Assembly (NCBI RefSeq): GCF_000002865.3
Contig: NW_001865046.1
Location: 815,039 to 855,618 of the forward strand
Length of the DNA stretch: 40,580 bases
Reading direction: 5' to 3'
Origin: Monosiga brevicollis MX1
Taxonomy: Eukaryota; Opisthokonta; Choanoflagellata; Craspedida; Salpingoecidae
Positions 11,769 through 23,448 of this stretch are shown one piece after another (position 1 is the stretch's first letter; every line of letters begins with the position of its first letter). The position numbers and the translations under genes were made by a program. The notes under the pieces were generated by a model. The model was not told the origin of the DNA and made no database searches. It was given only the letters and a program-made list of their open reading frames with translations.

Positions 11769-12304
11769 CGCCAGGCTGCCTGCCTGCCCATTCTTCCGTG
11801 TGTCTGGGCCCACCTCATTGTGGTCTCTTCATGTTGTTTGGGGGGTTTGATTTGCTGCGTAGCCGTTGCGGCGCAAGCTGTCTGTTGTATAGTCCAGAGG
11901 CGCCGGCTCATCTTCCGCAAGCCGACTCCTTGTTCGCCAAGCAAAGCCATCAACGTTTTTGTCATAATGCCAAATTTGTTTTTGGGCCGACTTGGGTGCC
12001 GTTTAGGTTCCAACCCAGCAATCCACCTGTGTGACAGCCCAAATCTGTGCTTGTTCGTTATCCGTTGTGTGGCTGGCCAGCATCCATTCATACCTGCGAT
12101 CGAAATCCAATCTAGCCTGTGGTGCACCACCTCAAGTTGTTTCCCGAGTTCACGGCTAAGGTTGATGACGATCATTCGCGTTATGCGCGTGTGTGTCAGG
12201 GCAGTGCACCTTATCCGGCTCAAGTGGCAACGCGGTTGGTGATCCATCAAACCAACATCCTTTTTACCAAGCAGTTCATAGAGAAGACCCAAAGCCATTC
12301 GCTC

Positions 12305-12494
<190 letters not shown>

Positions 12495-12495
12495 G

Positions 12496-12525
12496 CAGTT
12501 TGATCCTGATCAGTTTGATCCTGAT
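12496..12525 (+). repeat. 15-bp tandem duplication
   Basis: Two perfect head-to-tail copies of CAGTTTGATCCTGAT abut the TG array in the 5' region of the SIAE-GH27 gene. Confidence 0.9.
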
Positions 12526-12617
12526 CGGATTTAGCCAATCAGTCAGTGGCTTGAATTCGATCTTAACCTTGGTTGTTGGTGGCTGCCAAGGGGGCGGTGG
12601 AATCGGACACTGATAAG

Positions 12618-15539
12618 ATGGTCGGTGGCAGGGACGGGCGCTTGCTGCGATGGATTGTGGTCTTGATTGGTGTGCTTGGCTTTGCCATGGAGACATCTGG
12701 CGCAGTGCAGTTGCCCAACATCTTCTCCGATAACATGGTGCTGCAGCACGAGAAGGGCTCGGGAAGTCTCGCCTACGTCTATGGCTGGGCCTCGCCCGGC
12801 GAACGCGTCACCGTGGCGCTCCCCCAGAGCAACTACTCTACCATTGCCGATGCCACCACGGGCAAGTGGAAGGTGACGCTCGGCCCGCTTGAGCCCACGG
12901 CTAACCCTTTTACGTTTCTTGTGAGCGGGGAAACCGGTCCCCCCGTCACGGTGGCCAACGTGACGGTCGGTGAGGTGTACCTGTGCTCAGGGCAAAGCAA
13001 CATGGAATTCCCACTCAACATTGCCACCAACGGCACCTATGAAATGGCTGATGCTGTCAATTGGCCTCAGTTCCGACTCTTTCGTGTCAGCCACAACACG
13101 GCCGAGACAGAAGTCCGCAATGTCACTGGCACCTGGGCGCTCAACGCACCGGATGTAGCCGGTGCCTTTAGTGCGCTGTGCTACCTCACAGCACGCGATG
13201 TGCAGCGCCTGCGCAACAGCAGTATGCCTGTTGGTCTAGTCCAAGTTACCTGGGGAGGCACGCGCGTGGAAGCCTGGATGTCCAAGGAAGCCCTTGCTGC
13301 GTGCCCAGCAGCCCCTGCATGGGGCACCGGCTCGTCCCCGCAGAATCAGCCCACGGCCCTATGGAATGGCATGGCCGCCCCGGTTATTGAGATGACTTAC
13401 CGCATGGCGCTGTGGTACCAGGGGGAGACCAATGCGCAGGGCGCCAATTCCACCGACTACTACGCTTGCATGTTTCAGAGCATGATCGCCGACTGGCGAG
13501 GTCGGGCTGGATACGGCGACCTGCCATTCCTCTACATGCAGTTGCCACCGTCCCTCTTGCCCACAGATCCCGCCAACATCACAACGGGCTACTCGGAGAT
13601 CCGCCAAGCTCAGCTTTTGACGCTTCCTCACACGCGTGGGCCCTCTGACACAACTGGCATGGTCGTCGGCCTGGATCTCGGCGGCGTGTCAATGTGGGGC
13701 CCTGTGCACCCTCCTGCCAAGAACGTGATGGGACAGCGCATGGCCGCCCAAGTCTTGCACGTGGTCTACGCAGAGCAGGAACAGTGGAACGGCACTTTGC
13801 GTTTTTCTGGCCCCGTGGTCACGAATGTGCGCCGCTTGAGCAATGGTACCCTGGCTGTCATCTTTGCCGACTGGAGCGCCCAAGGCCTGTACTTCAATGG
13901 TACCCTCAACTGCACCACCTGCTGCCCCTCACCCTCCTTTGAGGTCCTGTCCCCTGACCAGAAGGGCGCGCCAAGCTGGCAGCATGTTGATGCCACCATC
14001 AGTGGAAGCACTGTGCTGCTCGCCACCTCGGGTGGCTCGGCCGTGCGATACGGGTGGCAAGATTATGTGCAATGCGCGTTGTATAACGTTGATGCCCTCC
14101 CAGCCTCGCCCTTTATCCTCAACGTTTCTACCACCGCAAAGCTCAGCTCATCGACTGCACACCACAGCTGGCGCAAAGCTGGGCTGACGCGCACGCCAAC
14201 TACATCCCGCCCTTACGCCACTCCCCTCGTTCGACCACCGTAAGTGTCCCGGCTCTCGCCTCACAATCCCTTTGTTGTTCGTCGCACCAATCTCCTTTCA
14301 ACACACGTTCACACGCCATGACCTTGGTTTGCATGTTCACATCATCCTATCCCGGCCAATATTACTAGGATGGGCTTTAACACATGGAACGCATATCGGT
14401 GCAACCTCGATGAGAACATTGTGCGCAGCATGGCGCAGGCCATGCAGCAGCGTGGCCTCCAAGCAGCTGGCTATACGTACGTGAACATTGATGACTGTTG
14501 GCAGGTGGCGCGCCAAGCCAACGGCACCCTCGTGCCGGACCCTGTTCGCTTTCCATCGGGCATGACCGCACTGGCCGAGGATCTGCATGCGGCAGGTTTT
14601 GGCTTTGGTGTTTACACAGCTCGAGGCACGGGAACTTGCCAGGGACGGCCCGGCAGTCTCGAACATGAGCGCATCGACGCCGCCACGTTTTGTGATTGGG
14701 ACGTGGACTACGTCAAAATCGACGTGTGCGAAGGTGCACAAGATGCCAACGCCAGCTGGACCCAGTTTCACACCGGGTTTGCTGACTGCTACGCACAAAA
14801 GAATCATTCGATTGTTATGAGTGTGGAAACATGCGGTGATCCCAATGGTTGTGGAACTTGGGTGGCTGGGCTTGCCAACCTGTGGCGGACGAGCCCAGAC
14901 CTCGAAGCCACCTTTGCCAGCGTCTTGGCCAACGCCTATGCCAACGATGCCATGGCTGCCGTGGCCAAACCTGGCCACTACAATGACCCAGATATGCTCG
15001 AGGTGGGCAACCCGGGTCTTGATGCCGACGAAGCTCTCTCGCACTTTGCCCTATGGTGCGTCATGTCTGCCCCGCTCCTCATTGGCACGGACTTGATACG
15101 GGCGAGCAACAACACGTTGGCCATCCTGTCCGCACCCGAGTTGATTGCGATCGATCAAGACCTGGGCTACAACAACGAACCCCAAGGTCGCCACGTGTCG
15201 GCTGCTACACCAGCAGGCACCAACGTCTCGTGTTGGCTCAAGCGCCTGGCTTCGGGCAGCTCTTACGCCTTGATTGTGGTCAATGAAGGGGAGAGTGCCG
15301 TGTCGGACGTAAAGATCGAGGTGGGTCTGTTTGATTGCTTTCAGGTTCAGCCATGTTCCGCCTCACCCGCCTTTCCTGCTGCGCGGCCACCCTAGTTTGC
15401 GAGCTTGGGCCTACCAAACAGCCAATCTGTGACTGTGCGTGATATGTGGGCTCGTAAGGATGTCGGTACCTTTGATGACAACTATACGGTTGATTCTCTG
15501 CCTCGCCACGGCTCCGCTAGCTTGTTGCTAAAGGTGTAG
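12618..15539 (+). CDS. Fusion: sialate O-acetylesterase (SIAE-like) plus GH27 alpha-galactosidase
   Basis: Three exons (12618-14239, 14369-15320, 15396-15539) encode about 905 aa. A signal peptide (WIVVLIGVLGFAMETSGA) precedes an SIAE/SASA esterase of about 500 residues with the SGNH serine motif CSGQSNMEFPL (Ser127) and LWYQGETNAQG. The first exon stays open to a CC|GTAAGT donor and joins in phase to an exon starting exactly at the GH27 domain, giving LVRPPMGFNTWNAY, the usual GH27 opening. GH27 motifs follow: YVNIDDCW, DYVKIDVCE (nucleophile Asp, about residue 659), WRTSPDLEA (acid/base Asp, about 718), GHYNDPDMLEVG and MSAPLLIGTDL. The last exon supplies the beta-sandwich end (VTVRDMWARKDVG). 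The GH27 part has no signal peptide of its own. The esterase may act on sialic acids or on acetylated plant or microbial glycans. Confidence 0.85.
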
Positions 15540-15705
15540 CCTCCTGCTGACCACCTGATATCCAGTCTTCGGGGCCAAGCTCTCCGTTGTATTATTTTTT
15601 CTTAGATAAATTCGAGGTTGTCTGTTTCTGTCAGGTTCTTTCAGGTGCTGATCTCGGGGGCCGACCAGCTTTGCATTTGAAGGCAGAGAGGGTCGTTTGT
15701 TGCAT

Positions 15706-16334
15706 CTAGGTGTGACGGTAGCGGTCGTATGGGCCGTAAACATTGCCCTCGAGGTGGTGACGCCGATTCTGAGGCGGCTGGGCGTCCATTTGCTTTTCTT
15801 GAAGGGATTCCAGGCGCCATGCCGCATAGCGATGGAGCAAGGACCGGTTGATGACCTGAGCAGGTGTGCACAAGGCAAACAGGCGCGGCATCAGCCGAAA
15901 GCAGGCCAAGAATTCATTTGTTGGTATTCAAAGGAATCAAATGACAAATCAATAACCTTGATCACGAGAGCAATGCCCAAGACTGGCGGTAGAATAATCA
16001 GCCAGTAGTGCCAGGGCAAGTCCGGTAACACAACAGAGAGGTACTTCCAAAGCAGACAGGCGATGGGCAGGGGAGTGAAACCTGAAGACCGCAAGCCGTA
16101 TCGGACGTGAGGACGAAGTGGCGCAAAGATGAAAGGCGAGACGAGACTCGAATTGTACTCCGCGCACGACAATTGCTTACCCAGACGATACTCCAGTTTC
16201 CGAGAGCGCAGAGGGGCGCTCAACTCTTGCCCCTCGACAAGGTCGCGGCAGAGCTGTGCCTCAAAGTCATGAAAGACACTGGTGGGCATGTCGTTGAACC
16301 TAAAGCGATGCATCAAACGAAAAATGAGATCCAA

Positions 16335-16376
<42 letters not shown>

Positions 16377-18520
16377 GAATTGTTAGTCAACGCTCGTGAC
16401 AACGTTGATTACCGCATCAAGAAGGTATGCTTGATTGTATCCACCACCATCTCCGAGGACATGACAAACACAATTTTATATATGAGCCAGTCGGTTAAAT
16501 GGTGCACGTTCCAGTTTACCTATGAAGGCACACCATCGTGGTTGAGTGCAGCGAAACAACTTGAGACGAACAGCTGCATGAACGAGCGATCAACTGTGCA
16601 GCAATGGGATGGAAGATGGCACTCAGAGAGCGACATGCTGACCTCGGCCAGATTGCGGGTGGCAATCATGACGAGAATCATAATCAGCAGAAAGCGTTCT
16701 CGCAGATCATAGCAAATGAACTGAAAGTGACCAGTGGCATCGACCCGCTTGAAGACGGCGCCCTTGATCTCGATGAACTGGTTGGAGAGCAGGATGGCAA
16801 GCAACGAAGCATCGTGCGCGTTGATGGCCACTGAAAGCGCAATGACTTGGTACAGAATGACAAAAATATGCACAAAGAGGTAGATGAAGACACCTGCGGC
16901 CAGCAGGAGAATGTTGCGCACGTTGCTGGCTGAAAAGGTGCTTTCCAGCGCTCCACTGAGCGATAGCATAATGTCCTGCAAACAACAAACAAGATCAATG
17001 TTCAGCAATACACGAGGGGCTTTGAGGGCCCACTCAAGGATACTAACCATGCCCATGGCAGTGGCCAAGCGGTCCAAAACCTCAAACATGTTGACAATAA
17101 CATAAAGCTTGACTGTACTCTGGGTTTTGATGTTGTGATAGATGTAACTGATTGGTTTGCAGAAAGATGGTGAGGAGATGGCTAGGAGGTGCAACTCCAG
17201 AATGGCGGGACCAAGACGGGGAAGAGGACATGAAGGATACCATCTCACTCACCTCAGGTCCGCCTTGGTCAGGAGCCAGCAACCGGTGATCAACAGCAGA
17301 AACTGCACCAAAGGAAAGATGTCACGTCTAGAGTCCATTCGCAATCATGTCAGCCCCAAGCGATCAGAACCAATCTGGCTCGCGTGATGGTGGGGAGAGA
17401 AAGAGAAAAGAGAACTGGGCGGTTGGCGTGCCTACCGGGCAAAGTGACCAGAAAAGATGCGGCGCGCCAACTGGCATGGCAGGACGATGCAGGCATGTAG
17501 AAGAGAGTCGAAACAAAACCAAACGCCAAAGAAGCACAACTATAGATGGATGATAGGAGCGTGAGCTAATGTCGGATGCTTTGTTCGGGCGCTGGAGCCA
17601 ATCACCTAACGCTGCCACCAAGGGCTTCTTACCTGTTCCACGAGAAAACTGATCAAGACAAAACTAGGTAGATTGGGCGAGGGGGTCAAATTGTCGGGGG
17701 TTGAGGAGCTGCCTTCGGTTTCATAGTCCATTTCCTTGAACAGCCAACGCCAGAACGAGTGTTGTTGCGGCACACGCTCTCGGATGGCGGCTTGAGGTCG
17801 TGGTGAGGGGCTTCGAGTCGCGCCCCGAGACCCGGATGGGCTGTGTGGCGATCGCGGCGAAGTGACGGGTGTGGTAGCGGGTGCTAGCGAGGCAGCAAGA
17901 CCTGCCAAGGAGGGCACGCCCCGCCGCACCGGCGAACTGATGCCTGGCTCAGGGCTAGGGGCAGCGAGGCCCAGGGTGAAGGAGCGCAGACCCGCACTGC
18001 TGCTTTCATAGTCGCTGGGGCTACCAGGCTCGGCCCACACTCCCTCACGAGGCAGGCGCGTCATTTCGATGGGAATGGGTCGGGAACGGCCGGTCCCCAT
18101 CTCTTTGGCTGAAGCCGGCTCGGGCTCAGGCTCGGACGCTGGCTCGGACAGCGGCTCAAACTTCGGCCCAAGTGTTGCAGCGCTGCCTGCCATCTCATCA
18201 GGTGCGGGCGAGGCCGAGGCTGAGAAGTGCGTGATGCGGATATGCGTAGGTGTCGCGTTTTGTGCGGGTAGCGAACCATCTGTGTCATTCACCGATCCTG
18301 ACAAAGGGTCAGACTGCTCTGTACTCGGCCGTAGTGGCGATCCCTGCCCCTGCATCGGGGCCGAGCGAGGTTGAGGCCTCACGAGCGGCTGCAGCCCTGC
18401 CTCTGACGATTTGGCTGCAGCATGTTGTCCCTCATGGTGAGGTGCATGATGTTGTTGTTGTTGCTGCTTTCGGCGGTTCTTCCGCCGCCGGGGATGTGCA
18501 GCGGACCAGCCCGTGTCCAT
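15706..18520 (-). CDS. TAPT1: TAPT1 family multi-pass membrane protein
   Basis: TAPT1 (yeast Emp65 family, formerly CMV gH-receptor family) is an ER/ciliary-base membrane protein needed for axial patterning in vertebrates. Nine exons (18520-17633, 17539-17436, 17327-17253, 17147-17048, 16975-16643, 16519-16413, 16299-16181, 16081-15957, 15855-15706) encode 666 aa, all phases consistent. The first ~260 residues are a low-complexity basic, Gln- and Ser/Pro-rich tail. Then come FWRWLFKEM, the membrane segment FGVWFCFDSLLHACIVL, YHNIKTQSTVKLYVIVNMFE, NQFIEIKGAVFKR, VMSSEMVVDTIKHTFL, RFNDMPTSVF and GFTPLPIACLLWKYL, in family order. The start at 18520 is the first ATG in frame; an upstream exon cannot be excluded. 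It is convergent with the SIAE-GH27 gene, 166 nt away. Confidence 0.92.
16336..16374 (+). repeat. (AC)n microsatellite in TAPT1 intron 6
   Basis: The AC array of about 39 bp lies between exons 6 and 7 of TAPT1. On the TAPT1 sense strand it reads GT. Confidence 0.93.
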
Positions 18521-18866
18521 CTCAGGCTTCCCGCTCACGTGGTCGGTCCACCACTCGTTGATGCGCTCAATAGGGTCTCAATGCCAGAGCTCACAGCAGA
18601 CACTCACAAACGAACAGCGTCAACCCTGCCCGCGTCCCCCCAGCAACCGGCCAAGCTCGAGACCAAGCGGCCCAAGGAAGTCAGTCAGGCTAAGGTAGAT
18701 GACCAAAGAGGGCGCCACCCACAGGCGCTGCCAGTGGATCACGGCCAACCCGTAGCTCAGCAAACCAGTTTGCTGTTGTTGCTGATGAAGAAGAAGATGA
18801 AGAAAATTCAGAGGATCATGTCGAACCAACACAACAAACCGTACCGATATCTAAACTTATTGTAGT

Positions 18867-18872
18867 TTTATT
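18867..18872 (-). terminator. Candidate polyadenylation signal AATAAA
   Basis: TTTATT on the plus strand reads AATAAA on the minus strand. It lies downstream of the tentative minus-strand gene at 19100-19486. A six-base match alone is weak evidence. Confidence 0.35.
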
Positions 18873-19099
18873 CGTAATGGCAACGATAGTTTATGATGGT
18901 ATATGACGACTTGTTGCTGTACTGCATTTAGCATTCGCCGACGGTTCGGCTTGGCAGCTGGGCACCTCGGCACCGCGGTACGGCTGTCGCTGGCGCTCTT
19001 ATCCTCATGCGCTTCGCCCGGTGGCGCTGGATAGCTGATCTCGTGCATCTTGGGCTAGGCCAAGGCTCTGGTACAGGGCGGGAGGGAGCAGGTTGGCCA

Positions 19100-19486
19100 T
19101 CAAGAACCCTTGCTCAGAACAGGCCGCTTTGCCTGAGCTGGACGCGAGCTAGCAACGGCCATGGCCTCGTTGATGGCCAGCCTCGTGGTGCAGCGAGTAC
19201 CAATGCTGGCACCCTGTCATCTGAGCGGACCGAGATTGCTTCGTTTTGCGCCTTTTAGGCACCACCCGCTGGCTGCGGCCGGCGCTTGCCGTCATTTCAA
19301 TGATGTCGCTCAGGATGCTCGGCCCTGGTGTGCACGCGCGCCGGCTCGCCTGCTCCTCAGACTCCGCTACAGCTGACAGGAGCCATGCCCAGCAGAGTCT
19401 CACCAATTCGCTGGCTGCTGCGGGTTTTGAAATAGGTGGAGTCGACTTTCCACGGCCATGCGTCACTCAGGCCCTCCTGATGCCAT
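19100..19486 (-). CDS. Tentative small gene of unknown function with basic Lys/Arg-rich stretch
   Basis: I do not recognise a family. The most protein-like segment reads GPSILSDIIEMTASAG followed by RSQRVVPKRRKTKQSRSAQ, a basic run that could be a nuclear signal. A spliced start at 19486 (MASGGP) can be joined in phase to it through two short introns, but this is speculative. Downstream, one frame ends at a TAG near 19149. Another frame, needing an unproven junction, runs through LAINEAMAVASSRPAQAKRP to a TGA at 19100-19102. A minus-strand AATAAA at 18867 would suit such a transcript. Non-coding sequence is a real alternative. Confidence 0.2.
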
Positions 19487-19864
19487 GGCGTTCCCCACCC
19501 CATTCCATCATCACGGCACCAGCTGGTCCGATGATTACCACTGGCTTGCCCAAGCATCTAGGCCCCAGACGAAGAACCACCTTGATCTTGAGCAACGGTG
19601 AGGCAGTCCTAGAACGTCTGGTTGTTGCGTTTTGCGCTTCTCGTCTCCTGCGGCTCCGGCGCACCAGTCGCTGTTTGCGGGATCACGCCGTCGCCCACCC
19701 AAACCACTCGCTGCCTTGGGAGCCTCGTTGTCCTTTGACTTGTTCCGATTGAAAGCGTTTTTATTTATTCCTGGTTTCAAGCTGAAAGGTTTCAACTCAT
19801 GTCCACAGCAACTCCGGTGTGTCTTCCAACCTTGCATGGTCCTTGCAGCTACGTCGAGGCAGCC

Positions 19865-22800
19865 ATGTCCGACACTCAGAGTCTACAGCAGCAACTAGAG
19901 CGCGAGATCAACTTTCGCATGAGGTGGGCGTGCTGCCCGCCTTGAAATACCACCTCGGGCTGTGGACTGTGCTCTCACCACGTTCCATCTTTATTCCCGC
20001 CCTGCTCGCAGCCACGAGCCGTTCCCGCGCCCCATTCGGATTGACCCGTACTACTACTACACCACAATTGGGCAAAGAGGACAGCTGGTCAGTTCCTCGA
20101 GCGGCGATCCATGCTTTGTTTCTGCATTTGGCTCGAAGAAATTTTCCTCATATCTCAAACCGCCAACATGATCCATGCCGCACACTTGTTCTACCTTCCC
20201 CGATTTCTTGTCGTGCTAGATGCACATGCGCAAGCCCGTGGACACCCCGTTTGCAGAGGGTCAAGTCGTATTGGATACGGCTCAATTTACAGATTTGACC
20301 AAAAGCAACTGTCTGCCGGGGTGCGTACTGCTGGCCTCGTTGAATCAGCTGCCCTCCAATGGCTTGTATTTTTCGAGATCGCACCTCATGCGCGCAAGTT
20401 TTCGGTCGTTTAGGCGTCTGCTCATCTGCGAGAATCACCGACGCTTTGGCGTCATGGCCGAGCATCCGCAGCTCGAGACGTGTGACTTGTACATTTTTGA
20501 CCTGGAGCCACCATCTCCTGCGGCACCGACCAATACCACCACCAAGTCGACGCTTGAGGGATTTTTCGGGGTTGCCAACGAGGAAAAGCTGCATTTGGTG
20601 GCCAAGGTCCCCAATATCGTCAATGCCGAATTCAATGCGGACGCAACAGCCGTCCTCTATACCCAACACGATGAGCGCTTGTGCGTCCGACACCGCTCCT
20701 TGACTGCGTCTTGTTGCTGTTGTTGATGATGATCATGATGTTGCTGTCTTTGCTATTGTTCGTTTCATCGTCATGTGACTTTTCTTCTTCTCTTTTCTTT
20801 TCGATCGGTTCCCTCGTGATGCGTCACTGTCCCCCAATGCTCACCTTCCCGACGCTGGGTTGGACTGGGTGACGATAGTCGGCCCTATGTGCTGCGCCAG
20901 CGCAATCTGCCGGCTTTGGACGCGCCCGCACATAGTATCGTAGGTCGCGTCGTTGAAGATGCCCTGCTTCTGACTGAGAACGACGATCGTAACTTCGTCG
21001 ATATTGGCAAGACCAAGGTATGCTTGACCGATCAACTGACATGTGGTCAAGCGGTTTCTTTTTGTTTTGTATTGTTTTCATGTTCATGTACAATGCGTGG
21101 CTGACCATGACTGTGGCCCAGGACAACAAATTTTTTACCATCAACGTCAACAATAAGCGGGCATCCAAAGTCTCACTGCTGCCCACCAGAAGCGGGGCTT
21201 CATTCGATGAACTGGCAGAGGTTACGCCTCCGGGCCCATGCCACTACTTTGTTGAAGTACGCCCAGCCACACGCTTGCCTCTTGAGAGCTTTGGTGCTAT
21301 GAGCGTATCGTCTGACCTTGTGTGGGACAATTTTGTCGAACGACCGGTAGCATGCGCATGGCCAGCTGTACATTATCACGGATTGGCAAGCACCCAATTA
21401 TTGCGTGATGACCACCCAGGGCCCTGCTGAGCCCTGGCTTCCTTTTGTGGAGCACAAGTATGTGTTTGCCCAAAATATTTCAAACTACGGCCGACTTTGC
21501 GTTCAACTTACCCACATGCATCGGCCACGATGACTGGCAGTCCACGCATTAAGATCGATGACGCCGAAATATTTTCATCCTGCCTTGTCTTGTATGAGAG
21601 TACCGAGGTGTGTACGCTGGAATGCACACCGGCCAACGCGCCACTGCGAGTGGGCACCCTGACTTCGGTGACTGCTGGGCGTGCGCAAACGCTACACATG
21701 ACAGGCATCACCTCAAATTTCCATCGTCAGTTTGCAAGATGGCTCGCGCCGGACGAAGACTTTGCCAGAGGTAGGCACAACAACTGCCATCTTGGCCACT
21801 GCTCACGTGCAAACCCCTTCACCGCACGAAATGACGTCGCCATCCCGTGGGAAAATTGCAGCCGTTTCATCTTGGTAACCTCGAACCTACCATCAATGCG
21901 GTATTTGCCTCCAAAAACCTCAATTTCAATACCAGCGACCCGCTCCACCAGCGCATTGATTGGCAGCTGAACCTAGCGGTTCGTAAAACTCGCTATGAAG
22001 ACAAGCTTTTCTCAAAGCACGATGCTGGGCTAACCCTGTATGTCCTCGCTGCTTGGATACAGACGTGTGAGCTCAATCAACTGGAGCAGCATGACACACA
22101 AGATGTTGCTGGCTTTGTGGCGTCTCAGGTCTGGCAAAGCTCTTTTAGTTCGCTCAAGCGCGAAGCAGTTCCAGTGCTGGTCTCATGCTCTCTGTCCGCT
22201 CGATGACCATACAGTATGAGGTGACGCGCCTGTGGGCGCCAACGTCTGATAACTTGAGTGTCCCCATAACCATTGTGGGACGCCGAGATCAACCCCTGTC
22301 ACAACCGGCCCCAACATTGGCGCTCGTCTATGGAGCATACGGCCACAACCTCGAACGCCGTTCGTGCGCATGCATGCCTCCTGCCTTTATTTCTTTCTGT
22401 GGTGCTAGCCTCTCTGGCATTGTCCCGGCCGAAACCATCATGCCGCTCACATTGAAATATCTTGGGGTCCAATTCGTACCTGCGCCTTTGCCGCTTAGGG
22501 TACAACCCCACGTGGGTCAGCTTGCTCCAGCGTGGCTTCCGTTTGGCTTATTGCCACGTGCGAGGAGGAGGAGAACTTGGCACTGCCTGGCACGAAGGCG
22601 GGATGGGCCTACACAAACGAAATACGTTTTTAGATCTCGAGGCCTGTTTGTCCTACCTCGTGAATGAGGGCATCACAACAACCGAACAGTTGGCGCTGCG
22701 TGGTGCCAGTGCCGGTGGCCTGGCTGCTGCGCATATTGTCGTGCGTCGGCCCGATATGATTAGGGCCTGTGTCTTGTCCGTCCCCTTTGTGGACGTTTTG

Positions 22801-23297
22801 ACAACCATGTTGGACAGCACCTTGCCATTGACCCGGCACGAGTATGATGAATGGGGCAACCCTGAACTGGATCGCGGTACGTATGGCAACAAGGAATATG
22901 CATGCATGACCTGCGCTGACTGGCTAATGAATTGCTCATCTCTTTGACACTTTTCAACAGAGGCATTTGCAAACATCCGTGGCTACTGTCCCTACCACAA
23001 CATCGCGGATGGTCATTTCCCAAGCTGCTACATTGTGGGTTGCCTTCACGACTCGCGAGTCAAATACTGGCAGCCCGCCAAATTTGCAGCCAAGGTGCGT
23101 TGTTTCGTGCATGTGCCCGTCATTTGACGTGAGAAGTCCTCACGATGCCCCACCTGTGACGACAGCTGCGCAAGCATCAGCTGGGACAAGATCCCATTTT
23201 GTTACATGTCGACCATGACCATCGCCATCTAAGTAGCGATGTAGCTACCGAAGCTCAAGAGCTGGCTTTTTTGTTAAGAGCACTCCAACTAGATTAA
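19865..23297 (+). CDS. Oligopeptidase B / PREPL-like S9A serine peptidase
   Basis: S9A peptidases cut short peptides, often after basic residues, with a beta-propeller gating an alpha/beta-hydrolase domain. I propose 16 exons: 19865-19923, 20012-20087, 20220-20310, 20349-20407, 20463-20680, 20879-21017, 21122-21256, 21351-21457, 21541-21607, 21705-21770, 21862-21978, 22129-22179, 22215-22359, 22499-22876, 22961-23094, 23166-23297. They encode 657 aa (E. coli PtrB 686). Propeller landmarks: PYYYYTT, FEIAPHARKFSV, CDLYIFDLE and GQLYIITDWQAPN. Catalytic domain: YEVTRLWAP, CHVRGGGELGTAWHEGG, RGASAGG (nucleophile about Ser514), PFVDVLTTMLD and GCLHDSRVKYW (Asp about 600). The terminal HVDHDHRH carries the His (about 633 or 635). 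Introns of 38, 55 and 35 nt are needed to keep conserved blocks in frame; these junctions are the weakest. No signal peptide, so probably cytosolic. Confidence 0.88.
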
Positions 23298-23448
23298 CAT
23301 GCAAACCTTTAACTGACTTTGAGCTGTATACTCACAGCCGGATACACCATTCGCTCACGAGCAAACTGCGTCGTTCACCTCTTTTTCGGGACTTTGAGCC
23401 TCTTTGATTTCCTACTTGACTGTCTTAGTTGACTCCTGCACCATGTGC

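Larger units (their letters stand above)
18521..19864. other. Poorly resolved region between TAPT1 and oligopeptidase B
   Basis: Both flanking genes start at the edges of this 1.3-kb stretch, so it should hold two promoters. A minus-strand AATAAA at 18867-18872 suggests that a small minus-strand gene ends here. A hydrophobic 70-residue minus-strand open frame at 18620-18832 (containing WVAPSLVIYLSLTDFLGP) might be an exon but has no clear partner. Nothing else is assigned. Confidence 0.4.

Noticed and set aside
14369-15539. GH27 as an independent gene starting at ATG 14370
   Set aside because: It would have no signal peptide and no promoter space. The preceding GT..AG pair joins it in phase to the esterase exon with the expected lead-in residues.
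18620-18832. Hydrophobic 70-residue minus-strand frame as an extra TAPT1 N-terminal exon
   Set aside because: No donor/acceptor pair joins it in phase to the 18520 start, and TAPT1 relatives have no such segment there. It is kept only as part of the unresolved region.
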